DNA of 64,000 nucleotides from Leptospira weilii serovar Ranarum str. ICFT (GCF_000332415.1 NZ_AOHC02000053.1:1-64000); one strand, 5' to 3'. Counted from the stretch's first letter, positions 49,650 to 60,818 are shown. Numbers and translations: made by a program. Notes: generated by a model from the letters alone, not told the origin.

Positions 49650-51206
49650 TTACCCGTTCGCCAAAACGCAGGCGTTTGCGGATCGAATCCCGTCCATCGC
49701 CGCCGATACGATTCCGCCCGCGTAACCCGCTCCTTCTCCACAAGGATAAAGACCTTGGATCCGAATATGTTGCAACGTATTTGGATCCCTAGGAATACAA
49801 ACGGGTGAAGAAGTTCTCGTTTCGGGAGCGTGAACGATCGCTTCGTTCGTTAGATACCCTTTCATAGTACGTTCGAATTCCTGAAATCCTTTCCTCAGTG
49901 ATTGATAAACGAAATGCGGAAGAACGTCGCCTAACATGACTGAGGTGATCCCGGGAGTATAAGAGGTTTTCGGAAGTTCGGAAGATATCTTTCCTTGAAC
50001 AAAGTCCGTTAACTTTTGCGCCGGGACCTTTTGTGTGCGTCCTCCCGCAATCCAAGCCTTTCGTTCGATTTCTTTTTGAAACTCCATCGCGGCGAGAGGG
50101 CCGTATTTGGAAAAAGGTTTGAAGTCTTCCATTCTCAACTCGACAACAATTCCGGAATTTGCGGAAGGTCTCGCCCTTTTCGAAGAAGACCATCCGTTTG
50201 TGACGACCTCTTCCGGTTTTGTGGCGCAGGCCGCGATCACTCCTCCCGGACACATACAAAAAGAATACACACCTCTTCCATCCACTTGTTTTACGATACC
50301 GTAAGGAGAAGGCGGAAGATAAGGACTTCGAACTTCACATCCGTACTGAATGGAATCGATCAGAGATTGGCGATGTTCAACCCGAACGCCTACCGCAATC
50401 GGCTTGAGTTCAAGTTCGATTCCTTTTTGATGTAATAATTCGAAGATGTCCCTCGCCGAATGTCCGGCGGCAAGAATTACATTTTTTGCATGGATTTTAT
50501 CTCCGTCTTTCGTAATAACTCCTCGAATGGAACTTCCGTTTAATAAAAAATCGGTCACCCTTTTTTCAAAGCGAACCTCTCCTCCCGTTTCCAAAATTTT
50601 TTCTCGGATGTTTTTTACGATCTTGGGAAGTTTATTGGTTCCTATATGAGGATGTGCTTCTACGAGAATGTCTCTGTTTGCGCCGAATGCCACGAGCATT
50701 TCGAGAATCTGACGGACGTTCCCTCTTTTTTTGGATCTTGTATAAAGTTTTCCGTCCGAGTATGTTCCGGCTCCTCCCTCTCCGAAACAATAGTTGGAAT
50801 CTTCGTTTACGTTATGATGAATGTTGATTTCTTTCAGGTCGAAAGGACGTTTCATCACGTCCTTACCCCTTTCCAAAAGAATCGGCTTGAATCCGGATAA
50901 GATCAGTTGAAGAGATGCAAAAAGACCCGCCGGTCCGGCGCCGATTACGACGACCTCCTCTGCGTTAGACACATCGGGGAAATCCGGTAGAACGATCTGC
51001 CTTTCGACAAAATCTTCCCGGATAAAAACCAAAACCTTGAGATTGTAGTAGACCGCTTTTTGTCTTGCATCTATAGAACGATTCAAAACTTCAATATGAC
51101 GAATTTCTTGCGCGTTGATCTTTAAATTTTTAGAAACATACGTTTTGAGCGCCTCGTCCTGACCGGCTATCTCCGGAACGACGCGAAGCTGAAGTTCTTG
51201 TATCAT
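49650..51206 (-). CDS. FAD-dependent oxidoreductase (COG2509-like dehydrogenase)
   Basis: 518 residues. The dinucleotide-binding motif VVIGAGPAGLFASLQLILSG lies at about residues 85-105, with FGEGGAGTYSDGKLYTR, ILAAGHSARDIFELL and the C-terminal GLYPCGEGAGYAGGIVSAAMDG also visible. An N-terminal extension (about 1-75, ferredoxin-like fold) is typical of this family. Cofactor FAD; the substrate is not known. It marks the left boundary of the cassette array: the next gene to the right lies in the first cassette. Confidence 0.83.
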   Translation of the reverse strand: MIQELQLRVVPEIAGQDEALKTYVSKNLKINAQEIRHIEVLNRSIDARQKAVYYNLKVLVFIREDFVERQIVLPDFPDVSNAEEVVVIGAGPAGLFASLQLILSGFKPILLERGKDVMKRPFDLKEINIHHNVNEDSNYCFGEGGAGTYSDGKLYTRSKKRGNVRQILEMLVAFGANRDILVEAHPHIGTNKLPKIVKNIREKILETGGEVRFEKRVTDFLLNGSSIRGVITKDGDKIHAKNVILAAGHSARDIFELLHQKGIELELKPIAVGVRVEHRQSLIDSIQYGCEVRSPYLPPSPYGIVKQVDGRGVYSFCMCPGGVIAACATKPEEVVTNGWSSSKRARPSANSGIVVELRMEDFKPFSKYGPLAAMEFQKEIERKAWIAGGRTQKVPAQKLTDFVQGKISSELPKTSYTPGITSVMLGDVLPHFVYQSLRKGFQEFERTMKGYLTNEAIVHAPETRTSSPVCIPRDPNTLQHIRIQGLYPCGEGAGYAGGIVSAAMDGIRSANACVLANG

Positions 51207-51264
51207 AAATACACTTGTTTTTAAGAAAAGGATCTAAGAACAATCGTAATTTCCAGGTCTGAGG

Positions 51265-51520
51265 CGAACGACGAATAGGTCTCTCGACGCTGCGAACCCG
51301 AGCGTTTTTGCTCAATGGGGACGACTAAGTTCGCTCTTCCTTAAACTTCAAAGTGAACTGCAGAGCGATCCTTAGAGAGCGAACACAATCGAGTTTCTGA
51401 TTCGCCCGGATTTTCTTATACCGAACTCACGTTCATTTAGAAAATAAACGGATCCATTATCTTTTGGATCTTCGGGATTGACGGAGGCGGTCAGCAACAT
51501 TGTTAGCTTTTCGTCGTTAA
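51265..51520. repeat. Degenerate attC-like relic at array end
   Basis: The string GCGAACGACGAATAGG at about 51264 is a worn form of the GTCTAACGAAAGAGG start of the intact attC sites. It is followed by CTCTCGACGCTGCG, close to the conserved TTCTCGACGTTGCG. Another attC-internal fragment (GGGATTGACGGAGGC) lies at 51474-51488 and a GTTAAG at 51515. It is too damaged to fold as a normal attC. The gap 51207-51650 holds no gene. Confidence 0.5.
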
Positions 51521-51650
51521 GTTATTGCACGTATAGCACCGCCTTTTTGTGTCTAACCCTTTGTATAACATCTTTAAAAAGTTGGTAGTACCGTCGTATT
51601 TCAGCCTCCATCCCCATGATGAAACAATTTTTTTCTCATTTTATTTCTCT

Positions 51651-52244
51651 TTAAACTCCAACAGTACCTGTTTTAACTTTTCCGGCTCTCTCGTAATTGG
51701 CAATAATTACTCCACTTGGTGTAACAGAACTTTCTATTAATGTAAATGCCGCCGGAATGGTCCCATCACCAAACAAACGTTTGCCGGCGCCGAGCGTAAC
51801 GGGAAATATTTTAAGCCATAACTCATCCACTAAATCATTCTTAAGTAACAGCTGAACGAGCTTACCGCTACCCCAAACTTGAATGTCAGAACCTTCTGAA
51901 TTTTTGAGCTTTTCGATATCCGACAAACTTTCGAGGAAGACTGAGTTTTTCCAATCTGACTTTTTCATGGTCTTGGACAGGACGTATTTTGTGCCATCAT
52001 TGATGCCGGGCCAAAAGTCAGCGTGTTCAGGCCAATAATCGGCCCAAATCTCAAATGTTTTTCTGCCCAAAAGATAATCTGTAGGTTTCATCTGTTTTTC
52101 CATGACCTTACCAGAAACTTCGTCAAAATACGGCGCAGTCCAACCGCCATATTGGAAACCGTCTGAGGTATCTTCCTCAGGTCCACCGGGCGCTTGCATG
52201 ACTCCATCTAATGTAATAAATGATAAAACAATTATTTTTCTCAT
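51651..52244 (-). CDS. Dihydrofolate reductase-family (RibD C-terminal-like) reductase
   Basis: 197 residues of the DHFR/RibD-C fold: FITLDGVMQAPGG near the N-terminus, LLGRKTFEIWADYWPEH, and ELWLKIFPVTLGAGKRLFGDG. Such proteins are NADPH-dependent reductases; true DHFR activity is not assured. The start ATG at 52244 has an AGAGGTG ribosome site. It is the last cassette gene before the chromosomal flank. The upstream interval 52245-52742 contains an attC and no other gene. Confidence 0.87.
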   Translation of the reverse strand: MRKIIVLSFITLDGVMQAPGGPEEDTSDGFQYGGWTAPYFDEVSGKVMEKQMKPTDYLLGRKTFEIWADYWPEHADFWPGINDGTKYVLSKTMKKSDWKNSVFLESLSDIEKLKNSEGSDIQVWGSGKLVQLLLKNDLVDELWLKIFPVTLGAGKRLFGDGTIPAAFTLIESSVTPSGVIIANYERAGKVKTGTVGV

Positions 52245-52555
52245 TTTATTTCACCTCTTCTAATAATTTATAAAAGCTTTGAATGAAGGTCAATTAATAA
52301 CAAAATAAATCATTCCGCATCGCCCCCTTCGTAAAAAGAGAAAGATAATACGGGCCTTATTTAAAAACGAACAACAATATCTTTCTCCAATATACAACCC
52401 TTACTCATAACTATATAATAAATACCTAATGTTTTGCATTGAAACAGTATTTTGCGATAAAAACTAACGGTACTCAATTTTATAGAGATCAGTAGCACAT
52501 TTCCGCCAAGCATAGATGGATGTCGGACGATCCTAAAATCCTCGCTGGCTATGTC

Positions 52556-52714
52556 ATATAACAAAAGAAAGTTCTCGACGTTGTGTCCGCAAGGGCGCCG
52601 ACTTGGAACGAGTCGCCTTAGTCGTGTCTTACGAACCAAAGCGACAAAAAAATGTGTCCAGTGTCCGAGCGGGACCGTGAGTGACGAACGAAGCGCCGCG
52701 AGGAGACGTTGTTT
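52556..52714. repeat. attC site 1 (degenerate)
   Basis: Starts ATATAAC-AAAAGAAA-GTTCTCGACG and ends CGAGGAGAC-GTTGTTT, 159 bp. The L-box and R-box partners match less well than in the other sites. Internal sequence shares GAGCGGGACCGTGAGTGACGAACGAAGC with the others. Sits between the VOC and DHFR-like genes. Confidence 0.6.
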
Positions 52715-52742
52715 CTGCGGGGGAAAAGAAAATAAAAGTCAT

Positions 52743-53255
<513 letters not shown>

Positions 53256-53383
53256 GTTTTTCTCCCTTTTTGAAAACGATTTCTTGACTGTTTTACAAAT
53301 ATTATATTGATAGCCGTATTTGTGCGAACGATCAATACTTTTTACCGGAATATGGTAATTGTCTAATTTCCTTTGTCCATTCT

Positions 53384-53420
<37 letters not shown>

Positions 53421-53444
53421 TATATCCTCGCAAGAAAAAATGTC

Positions 53445-53635
53445 GCTTAACGAAAGAGACTTCTCGACGTTTGCATTCCCGGAACGCTTGTGCGTGACGC
53501 GGTTGACGGAGGTTTGAGATGCCTTAGCGCCGACCCGCAAGCTGAACTGCAAAGCGAATGTGCCGGGGGCCGGAGTGAGTCCGAGCGGGAACGGGAACCG
53601 TGAGTGACGAACGGAGCGAGAAGTCGACGTTAGGC
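53445..53635. repeat. attC site 2
   Basis: GCTTAAC-GAAAGA-GACTTCTCG at the left and CGAGAAGTC-GAC-GTTAGGC at the right, 191 bp, giving R and L boxes that pair. The unpaired spacers (6 and 3 bases) are unequal, as in attC. Lies just downstream (minus strand) of higBA. Confidence 0.87.
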
Positions 53636-53716
53636 GATCGTGCTATCTGTAGGTTATAAACTTATCTTTTGAAACTGTTTTATTAGTTTGCCTTTTGGCG
53701 CGTACAAAAAAATGAC

Positions 53717-54115
53717 TTATGAAGCTCTCGTTTTATTCTTTGATATCGAATCTTTGATTTTATAATCTTTTATAAGAATTTCAGTAGAGATCCCTAAATT
53801 TTTATTGATCTTTCGTATCATATCTAAAGTTAATTTTCTTTTCTTGTTAAGAATCTCAGTTGCCCGACTGCGACCACCAATCCAATTACCTAAATCAACG
53901 TTCTTTAAATTTTTCTCTTCCATAACAGATTTTATCGCTTCAATTGGATCTGGATTCTCAATAGGAAAATGTTTATTTTCGTACGCGTCAACAAGCATTA
54001 TTAAAATATCTAATTTATCATACTCGAGTGTATTTTTCTTTGCATCCCAAAGTCTTTCTATTTCTTTGAGAGCGAAATCGTAATCCTTTGTAGATTTTAT
54101 TGGTTTAATTTCCAT
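53717..54115 (-). CDS. higA: HigA-type antitoxin (HTH)
   Basis: 132 residues, with an N-terminal part of about 70 residues typical of the COG5499 HigA group (DKLDILIMLVDAYENKHFP) and a C-terminal HTH (about 68-118, GRSRATEILNKKRKLTLDMIRKINK). It neutralises the HigB toxin by binding it and represses the operon. Starts immediately after the higB stop (adjacent), so they form one unit in the usual toxin-first order. Confidence 0.9.
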   Translation of the reverse strand: MEIKPIKSTKDYDFALKEIERLWDAKKNTLEYDKLDILIMLVDAYENKHFPIENPDPIEAIKSVMEEKNLKNVDLGNWIGGRSRATEILNKKRKLTLDMIRKINKNLGISTEILIKDYKIKDSISKNKTRAS

Positions 54116-54415
54116 TTAAATATCCTCAGCACTAATTTTATCATATTGCTCATGTGTCCCAATAAAACGTATGAATATGGTCTGTAGATTATAATGTATT
54201 TTTACGATTAATCTATACTTGTTTCCATGAATATTAAAAACTACCCTACTATTTTTTAGAATACTTGCGTTCCTATATTTCTCTTTAATTACGGTTGGAG
54301 AAGTCCATATTGATTTTGAAGCTTCTTTATACCAGACTTCAATGGCTGTTTTTGAATCTGTGTGTTTTGGATTTTCATAGAAATCACGTAAGATTTTTCT
54401 GGAAATTATCCTCAC
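54116..54415 (-). CDS. higB: HigB-family mRNA interferase toxin
   Basis: 99 residues from a GTG at 54415, with AAGGA eight bases upstream. The frame is open up to 54466 but that extension has no good start. The RelE-like fold signature is seen as RDFYENPKH and EVWYKEASKSIWTSP, then RNASILKNSRVVFNIHGNKYRLIVKI and FIGTHEQYDKI, matching HigB. It cuts ribosome-associated mRNA in known family members. Toxin gene first, antitoxin second, is the standard higBA order. Confidence 0.9.
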   Translation of the reverse strand: MRIISRKILRDFYENPKHTDSKTAIEVWYKEASKSIWTSPTVIKEKYRNASILKNSRVVFNIHGNKYRLIVKIHYNLQTIFIRFIGTHEQYDKISAEDI

Positions 54416-54520
54416 ATTGACAATCCTTACATGTTCCCACCATGGGAACAATCTTTTTTGGGTCATTATTTAATTTAGATTTCAAATAATGATGTGAGGT
54501 AAAAAGCGCCCAAAATTTTC

Positions 54521-54704
54521 GTCTAACGAAAGAGGCTTCTCGACGTTGCGGCAGCAAGCGCTTGTGCGCGACGCGGTTGGTACGAGGTTCGAGCGACCTT
54601 AGTCGCGTCTCGCGAACCGAGTGACAAAGCAAATGTGCCGGAGGCAGGAGTGAGTCCGAGCGGGAACCGTGAGTGACGAACGAAGCGAGAAGTCGAAGTT
54701 AGCC
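54521..54704. repeat. attC site 3
   Basis: GTCTAAC-GAAAGA-GGCTTCTCG at left and CGAGAAGTC-GAA-GTTAGCC at right, 184 bp. The end box overlaps the hicB stop codon, so hicB runs into its attC. Confidence 0.87.
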
Positions 54705-55055
54705 GAAGTGTGGCGTTTTGAGATCAGTAATTTCTTTTTCTAAAGCTCTCTGAACTAATTGATTCAAAGAGATCCCTTCTCTCAAAGATTTTCTATAGAC
54801 GCGTCTATGAAGCTCTGTCGGTATGCGAACATTAAATGAACCTTTAAAAGATTTCTCTGGACTTTTTTTAGCTTTTTGACATAAAATTAAATAATCATCT
54901 ACTGATTCTTGAAATGCCTTCTTTAATTGTTTAACTGATTCACCTTCAAAGGAAACTAAATCTTCGATTCCTTCTATTCTTCCAAAAAATATTTCATCAT
55001 CTGCATCAAAATGAACAGAGCCTAAAAAGCCGTTATATTCGATAATATCTTTCAT
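54699..55055 (-). CDS. hicB: HicB-family antitoxin
   Basis: 118 residues: N-terminal partially degraded RNase-H-like HicB domain (about 1-65, FLGSVHFDADDEIFFGRIEG, SVKQLKKAFQESVDDYL) and a C-terminal ribbon-helix-helix (about 72-115, NVRIPTELHRRVYRKSLREGISLNQLVQRAL). The stop codon lies inside the attC R-box. Starts in the ATGA overlap with hicA, so the pair is translationally coupled. Confidence 0.93.
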   Translation of the reverse strand: MKDIIEYNGFLGSVHFDADDEIFFGRIEGIEDLVSFEGESVKQLKKAFQESVDDYLILCQKAKKSPEKSFKGSFNVRIPTELHRRVYRKSLREGISLNQLVQRALEKEITDLKTPHFG

Positions 55056-55312
55056 TTTACATAGCCCTCCGATTTTAATTCGTCTAAAATTTGATTTATC
55101 TGGTACGACTTCAAAATATTTTTAGGATGAGGTTTATGAAGTCTTATTATATGTTTGGTTTCTGAATGAATCCAAGCGACCCTTGAACCAGAGGATTTGC
55201 CGGAATTGTTTTCATTATATCCATAACTAGAGAGTAGTTTTCTAAGCTCATCGTAAGAGAAATCTCTTGGTTTTCCTTTGAATCTTTCTACTAACTTTTC
55301 GCCCTTCGACAC
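55052..55312 (-). CDS. hicA: HicA-family mRNA interferase toxin
   Basis: 86 residues with the double-stranded-RNA-binding-like fold of HicA: the catalytic-type His lies in HIIRLHKPHPKNILKSYQINQIL and a preceding GYNENNSGKSSGSRVAWIH. Start is a GTG. The usual hicA-hicB order is kept. Cuts mRNA and tmRNA in characterised homologues; HicB binding blocks it. Confidence 0.92.
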   Translation of the reverse strand: MSKGEKLVERFKGKPRDFSYDELRKLLSSYGYNENNSGKSSGSRVAWIHSETKHIIRLHKPHPKNILKSYQINQILDELKSEGYVK

Positions 55313-55402
55313 AGTCCTATTTTAAAGTAAATTCTCAGAATTGCAACTAATTTTTAGTGGCATCTTCATTCCGATTTCAAATGCAAAATTCAGCCACATT
55401 TC

Positions 55403-55484
55403 GTCTAACGAAAGAGGCTTCTCGACGTTGCGTCTCCGAGCGGGAACCGCGAGTGACGAACGGAGCAAGAAGCCGTAGTTGGCC
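55403..55484. repeat. attC site 4 (short form)
   Basis: GTCTAAC-GAAAGA-GGCTTCTCG at left and GCAAGAAGCC-GTA-GTTGGCC at right, only 82 bp. The middle part of the other attC sites (roughly 100 bp) is missing, a clean internal shortening. Follows the HEPN/MNT cassette. Confidence 0.83.
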
Positions 55485-55500
55485 ATTCGACTTCAAAAAG

Positions 55501-55890
55501 TCATTTTCTAATTAAAACTTCTGCCCAATCGAAAGCTTGTTGTGCTAAAGAAATAGCCTTTTCATATTCAGGCAAAAGAATCTCTTCATAATCACCAGGA
55601 TATCTCGTGGACACGGCATAATCTGTAAGTATTGTTAAGTCTTTAAAAAAATCTGGTCTTTCGATTTGCTTAGGTAGAGACGAAATAAGATTTTTTATAT
55701 TGTGGGTAAATTCAAAATCTATGTTATATTTTATTAAGACCGCTTTGAGAGACTTTTCAGCGGATTGCTGTGCATGAAAACATAACTGATTAAAAAGAAT
55801 TTCCTCGCGATCACCAAGTTTAGATAATAATAAATCGCTTTTATCATGAATCAGCCAAGTATTTGGTGAGCTTGGATCATCAAGCGGCAT
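55501..55890 (-). CDS. HEPN-domain protein (toxin-like partner of MNT)
   Basis: 129 residues from an ATG at 55890. It has the HEPN helical pattern: LLLSKLGDREEILFNQLCFHAQQSAEKSLKAVLIKYNI (COG2250 type), then TILTDYAVSTRYPGDYEE. A plausible HEPN R-x(4-6)-H catalytic pair is not obvious, so RNase activity is uncertain. It overlaps the MNT gene by 11 bp; together they form a HEPN/MNT toxin-antitoxin type module. Confidence 0.85.
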   Translation of the reverse strand: MPLDDPSSPNTWLIHDKSDLLLSKLGDREEILFNQLCFHAQQSAEKSLKAVLIKYNIDFEFTHNIKNLISSLPKQIERPDFFKDLTILTDYAVSTRYPGDYEEILLPEYEKAISLAQQAFDWAEVLIRK

Positions 55891-56188
55891 ATAGCTCGAT
55901 CCCGTCCTTAAGTGCATGAAAGTAAATAAGGTGGTGCGAATTAGAATATTTTTCTAGCGTTTCTTCAGTTACCACAACGAAGTCGTAAGGTCTTTCTATA
56001 TTTTCAATATTTTGATAAAGGAATTGTGCTGTTTTTCTTTTATTCGTTCCTTTGGGCATAACTACTAAAATATCGTAATCGCTGTGGTCATTAAATAAGC
56101 CTCTAGCTCTTGATCCAAAAAGAATTATTTTTAAAGGATTTACGAGAGTAATAACTTGCGTTTTTAAATTTTCTAAATCTCGGTCCAT
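55880..56188 (-). CDS. MNT-type nucleotidyltransferase (antitoxin-like)
   Basis: 102 residues from an ATG at 56188. Minimal nucleotidyltransferase: LFGSRARGLFNDHSDYDILVV with the GS-x10-DxD catalytic pattern (two Asp). It is the partner of the HEPN protein encoded downstream. In characterised HEPN/MNT systems the MNT protein AMPylates the HEPN toxin, but that is not shown here. Confidence 0.88.
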   Translation of the reverse strand: MDRDLENLKTQVITLVNPLKIILFGSRARGLFNDHSDYDILVVMPKGTNKRKTAQFLYQNIENIERPYDFVVVTEETLEKYSNSHHLIYFHALKDGIELYAA

Positions 56189-56331
56189 GAACCATAGAAT
56201 GCAGACGCAATCCAAAAAATCAAGCAAATGCTTTGAATCAATTTTTAAGAATTTTCTTCAAAATGAGAGCTCCCCTTTTCAGCCTTCTTCAGGATTTTGC
56301 TTTTTGTTCAATTGTAGCTTTGGGCAATTAC

Positions 56332-56517
56332 GTCTAACGAAAGAGACTTCTCGACGTTGCGTGTCCAAGCGCTTGTGCGCGACGGAGTTGGCACGAGGTT
56401 CGAGTGAGCCTTAGCGAACGTCCCGCGAACCTAAGTGACAAAGCAATGTGCCGAAGGCCGGAGTGAGCGCGAGCGGGAACCGTGAGTCGCGAACGCAGTG
56501 AGAAGCCGAAGTTAGAC
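56332..56517. repeat. attC site 5
   Basis: GTCTAAC-GAAAGA-GACTTCTCG at left and GTGAGAAGCC-GAA-GTTAGAC at right, 186 bp, with exactly complementary outer boxes. Confidence 0.9.
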
Positions 56518-56532
56518 GAAGTGCAAAGTTCT

Positions 56533-57636
56533 TCAAGTCCCTATTTTAATCCTTCTTGATAACATTGAAATAACTTTCATCAATTGTGAGCTTTCTATTT
56601 TTACTCTTTCGAGATCTGTAGTTGTTTCACCTTTTTTTAATATTTTATTCCGTTCAATTTTGACAATCTCTAAAGCAATGGCATCAAATGAAGTCCCTTT
56701 TTCATGAAATATTGAAGCATAAAGTGAAATAATTTTAAGTTCAATATTCGTTAATTCATTTAAGTAGTATTTTTTAAGATCGATATTGCTTCGATAGAGT
56801 TTTAAAAAATAGAAAGCAAATGATTCGATAAATATTATTAGCATTAGTTTTCCAATTATTGGGTAAAGGTTATTTAAAATAAAAATTGCCGACCCAAAGC
56901 CGATTGATGGATCTGTCGTAGTGGACAAGTTGATTGATTTATTTATTATGTCAGAGATAAAATAAAATAAAGCACCTCCCGCGAAAACCGTAATCCCAGA
57001 GCCGATAATTAAATAAATAGTTGACGTTTTCGACAAATATTCTACTTCCATCTCCAATCTTCTGACGGAAGAATCTGCTAATGGACTAATATGATCATAA
57101 GTAGCGTTCTCATCATCTTCACTCGCATTCGAAGCAATTCTTCGTGCTTGCCTTTCCGCCATTTCTTTTTGGATCCTTGATAAGGATCGCTTAAGATAAT
57201 TTATAAAAATATCAATTGATTCCTTTTTCGAAAAATTAACTGCTTTTGGCTCTATATAAGGCTCTATTAAATATTCATCATAAATTAGTTCAAAACACTC
57301 TTTTATTCTACGAATATGAAACCTACCTGTATCTTCATCATCTGATGGCAACTCGCTTGCGTCCAATATCATTTCTTCGATTTTAATTAAAGCATCTTCC
57401 ATTTCATACGAATTTTTGCGAATTGGTTTTTTGTATTGATAATTTGAATCTTCGTAATCTGAATCTTTAACTTGGATATACCAATACAGAATCAATACAA
57501 TAAATGTAAGAATTAGAAAAAACGAAAATAGTTCAAGCCCCAAAAAAAGAAAATACAAACGATTAATTATGAAAATAAACGCCGCGAGTATTCCAGAAAT
57601 CATACTTAAGAATAGAAATTTTTTTTTAGAATCCAT
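56533..57636 (-). CDS. Cassette-encoded membrane protein of unknown function
   Basis: 367 residues from an ATG at 57636 with AAAGGA six bases upstream; the frame runs into the neighbouring attC up to 57705 but that part is not genuine. Membrane helices: about 6-26 and 33-53 (a tight N-terminal pair), then about 205-230 and 255-280. The middle (about 65-190) is polar and acidic and the C-terminus (about 290-367) charged and helical. No family recognised. The plan of a small membrane module with a large cytosolic part recalls effector proteins of defence systems, but there is no sequence support. Confidence 0.7.
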   Translation of the reverse strand: MDSKKKFLFLSMISGILAAFIFIINRLYFLFLGLELFSFFLILTFIVLILYWYIQVKDSDYEDSNYQYKKPIRKNSYEMEDALIKIEEMILDASELPSDDEDTGRFHIRRIKECFELIYDEYLIEPYIEPKAVNFSKKESIDIFINYLKRSLSRIQKEMAERQARRIASNASEDDENATYDHISPLADSSVRRLEMEVEYLSKTSTIYLIIGSGITVFAGGALFYFISDIINKSINLSTTTDPSIGFGSAIFILNNLYPIIGKLMLIIFIESFAFYFLKLYRSNIDLKKYYLNELTNIELKIISLYASIFHEKGTSFDAIALEIVKIERNKILKKGETTTDLERVKIESSQLMKVISMLSRRIKIGT

Positions 57637-57668
57637 TTGTGTCCTTTCCCGGTTAGTTATTGAATGGC

Positions 57669-57853
57669 GCATAACGAAAGAGGCTTCTCGACGTTGCGTG
57701 TCCAAGCGCCTGTGCGCGAGGCGGTTGGCACGAGGTTCGAGCGTCCTTAGCGAACGTCTTGCAAACCGAGTGACAAAGCAATGTGGCTTTAGCCCGGAGT
57801 GAGTCCGAGCGGGAACCGTGAGTCCCGAACGGAGCGAGGAGACGAAGTTAAGC
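57669..57853. repeat. attC site 6
   Basis: GCATAAC-GAAAGA-GGCTTCTCG at left and GCGAGGAGAC-GAA-GTTAAGC at right, 185 bp. On the minus strand the end box GCTTAAC pairs with the starting TTAAGC of the neighbouring cassette (see site 7), supporting one cassette between the two sites. Confidence 0.85.
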
Positions 57854-57870
57854 GACGTTGTGATTTTAAG

Positions 57871-58222
57871 TTAGTCAAAAAGTGTTTTTTCTTTTGATAT
57901 AATTGAATTAATTTGAGTTTCTAAAGTGGGAATTTTATTTATTACTAAATCCCAAACAATATCGTAATCTACTACAAAGTAACCGTGAATCAACCGATTC
58001 CGGGTAGCCGACAGTTTTTTCCAATCCACTTCGGAATATTTTTTCTTAAATGGATCTGATAATTTATTAGAAGCCTCTCCTATTATCTCTATACTTCTAA
58101 CGAAAGCTCTTTTCATTAAATCATCAGAAACGAATTTGATCGCGATTTAATTTTTTCGATTCTATCTGTAAGAAAATGACTTCTTCTTTAATATGATTTA
58201 TATAACCTAAGTCAGATTTCAA
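57871..58222 (-). pseudogene. hepT: HepT-like toxin gene (DUF86/HEPN), broken by a frameshift
   Basis: The open piece 57871-58116 gives only 81 residues (MKRAFVRSIEIIGEASNKL...). Upstream, in another frame, a TTG at 58222 reads MKSDLGYINHIKEEV and then FLQIESKKLNRDQ. Skipping one base near 58131-58138 joins this to FVSDDLMKRAFVRS, giving a complete HepT of about 116 residues, the normal length. The R-x4-6-H catalytic-type motif RNRLIHGYF is present. It overlaps mntA by 11 bp. Either a recent inactivating insertion, a sequencing error, or a frameshift-expressed toxin. Confidence 0.85.
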
Positions 58223-58508
58223 TAAGAATTGCCTCAGAAAGTATAGAATCTCGTAAATCTTTAGTAAGAGATTCTTCAGTTAATAGATCAACGTGCGTAT
58301 TTAAAAGATCTTCTAATCGAAAGGAGAGATCCATGAAGCTATCAAAATTTTTTTTACCGGAACGAAATTGAACAAGAATATCAACATCGCTACCTTCGCG
58401 ATTTTCATTTCTTGCAACGGAACCAAAAAGTAAAAGCTTATGAACTCCTAAATTTAGGAATTCTTGCTTATGCTCGACTAAAATATCTTGGACTTCGACT
58501 GAATTCAT
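58212..58508 (-). CDS. mntA: MntA-type nucleotidyltransferase antitoxin
   Basis: 98 residues from an ATG at 58508 (an upstream TTG at 58529 lies at the IS junction). Motif LLFGSVARNENREGSDVDILVQF gives the GS and DxD catalytic residues. Forms the antitoxin half of the MntA/HepT system, which AMPylates HepT in studied cases. With hepT frameshifted, mntA may be maintained without a functional target. An IS3-family element lies just upstream of the start. Confidence 0.88.
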   Translation of the reverse strand: MNSVEVQDILVEHKQEFLNLGVHKLLLFGSVARNENREGSDVDILVQFRSGKKNFDSFMDLSFRLEDLLNTHVDLLTEESLTKDLRDSILSEAILIEI

Positions 58509-58532
58509 ACTAACTAATAATTTGTTCAATGG

Positions 58533-58564
<32 letters not shown>

Positions 58565-58582
58565 TCAAAAAAGGAAAAAAGT

Positions 58583-58854
58583 ATGGCTCGTAAAACACGA
58601 TATGACGAAGAATTTAAGAAGAACACGGTTGAACTTCTGATAAAGTCCAGGAAATCAATGACTCAGATCTCAAAAGATTTGGGAGTCTCGTTGAATACCT
58701 TGATAAATTGGAAGCAGAAGTATCTCACAGATGACGGCCCTTTCAGAGACGCACTACAAGAAAAAGTCGATCGTTTGGAAAAACAATTAGCCGAAGTAAC
58801 GGAGGAGAGGGAGATCTTAAAAAAGTCCGTGGCCATCTTCTTGAAACCCCGCAA

Positions 58855-58858
<4 letters not shown>
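58583..58858 (+). CDS. IS3-family transposase subunit OrfA
   Basis: 91 residues from an ATG with AAGGA just upstream. It has the IS3 OrfA helix-turn-helix (about 25-45, SMTQISKDLGVSLNTLINWKQKY) and a C-terminal leucine-zipper-like helix (LQEKVDRLEKQLAEVTEEREIL). The stop overlaps the start of orfB (ATGA), the usual IS3 plan. Confidence 0.92.
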
Positions 58859-60648
<1,790 letters not shown>

Positions 60649-60687
60649 ATTGGTTTATTCGTATTTCTAAAATTATTGAGCTATGGC

Positions 60688-60818
<131 letters not shown>

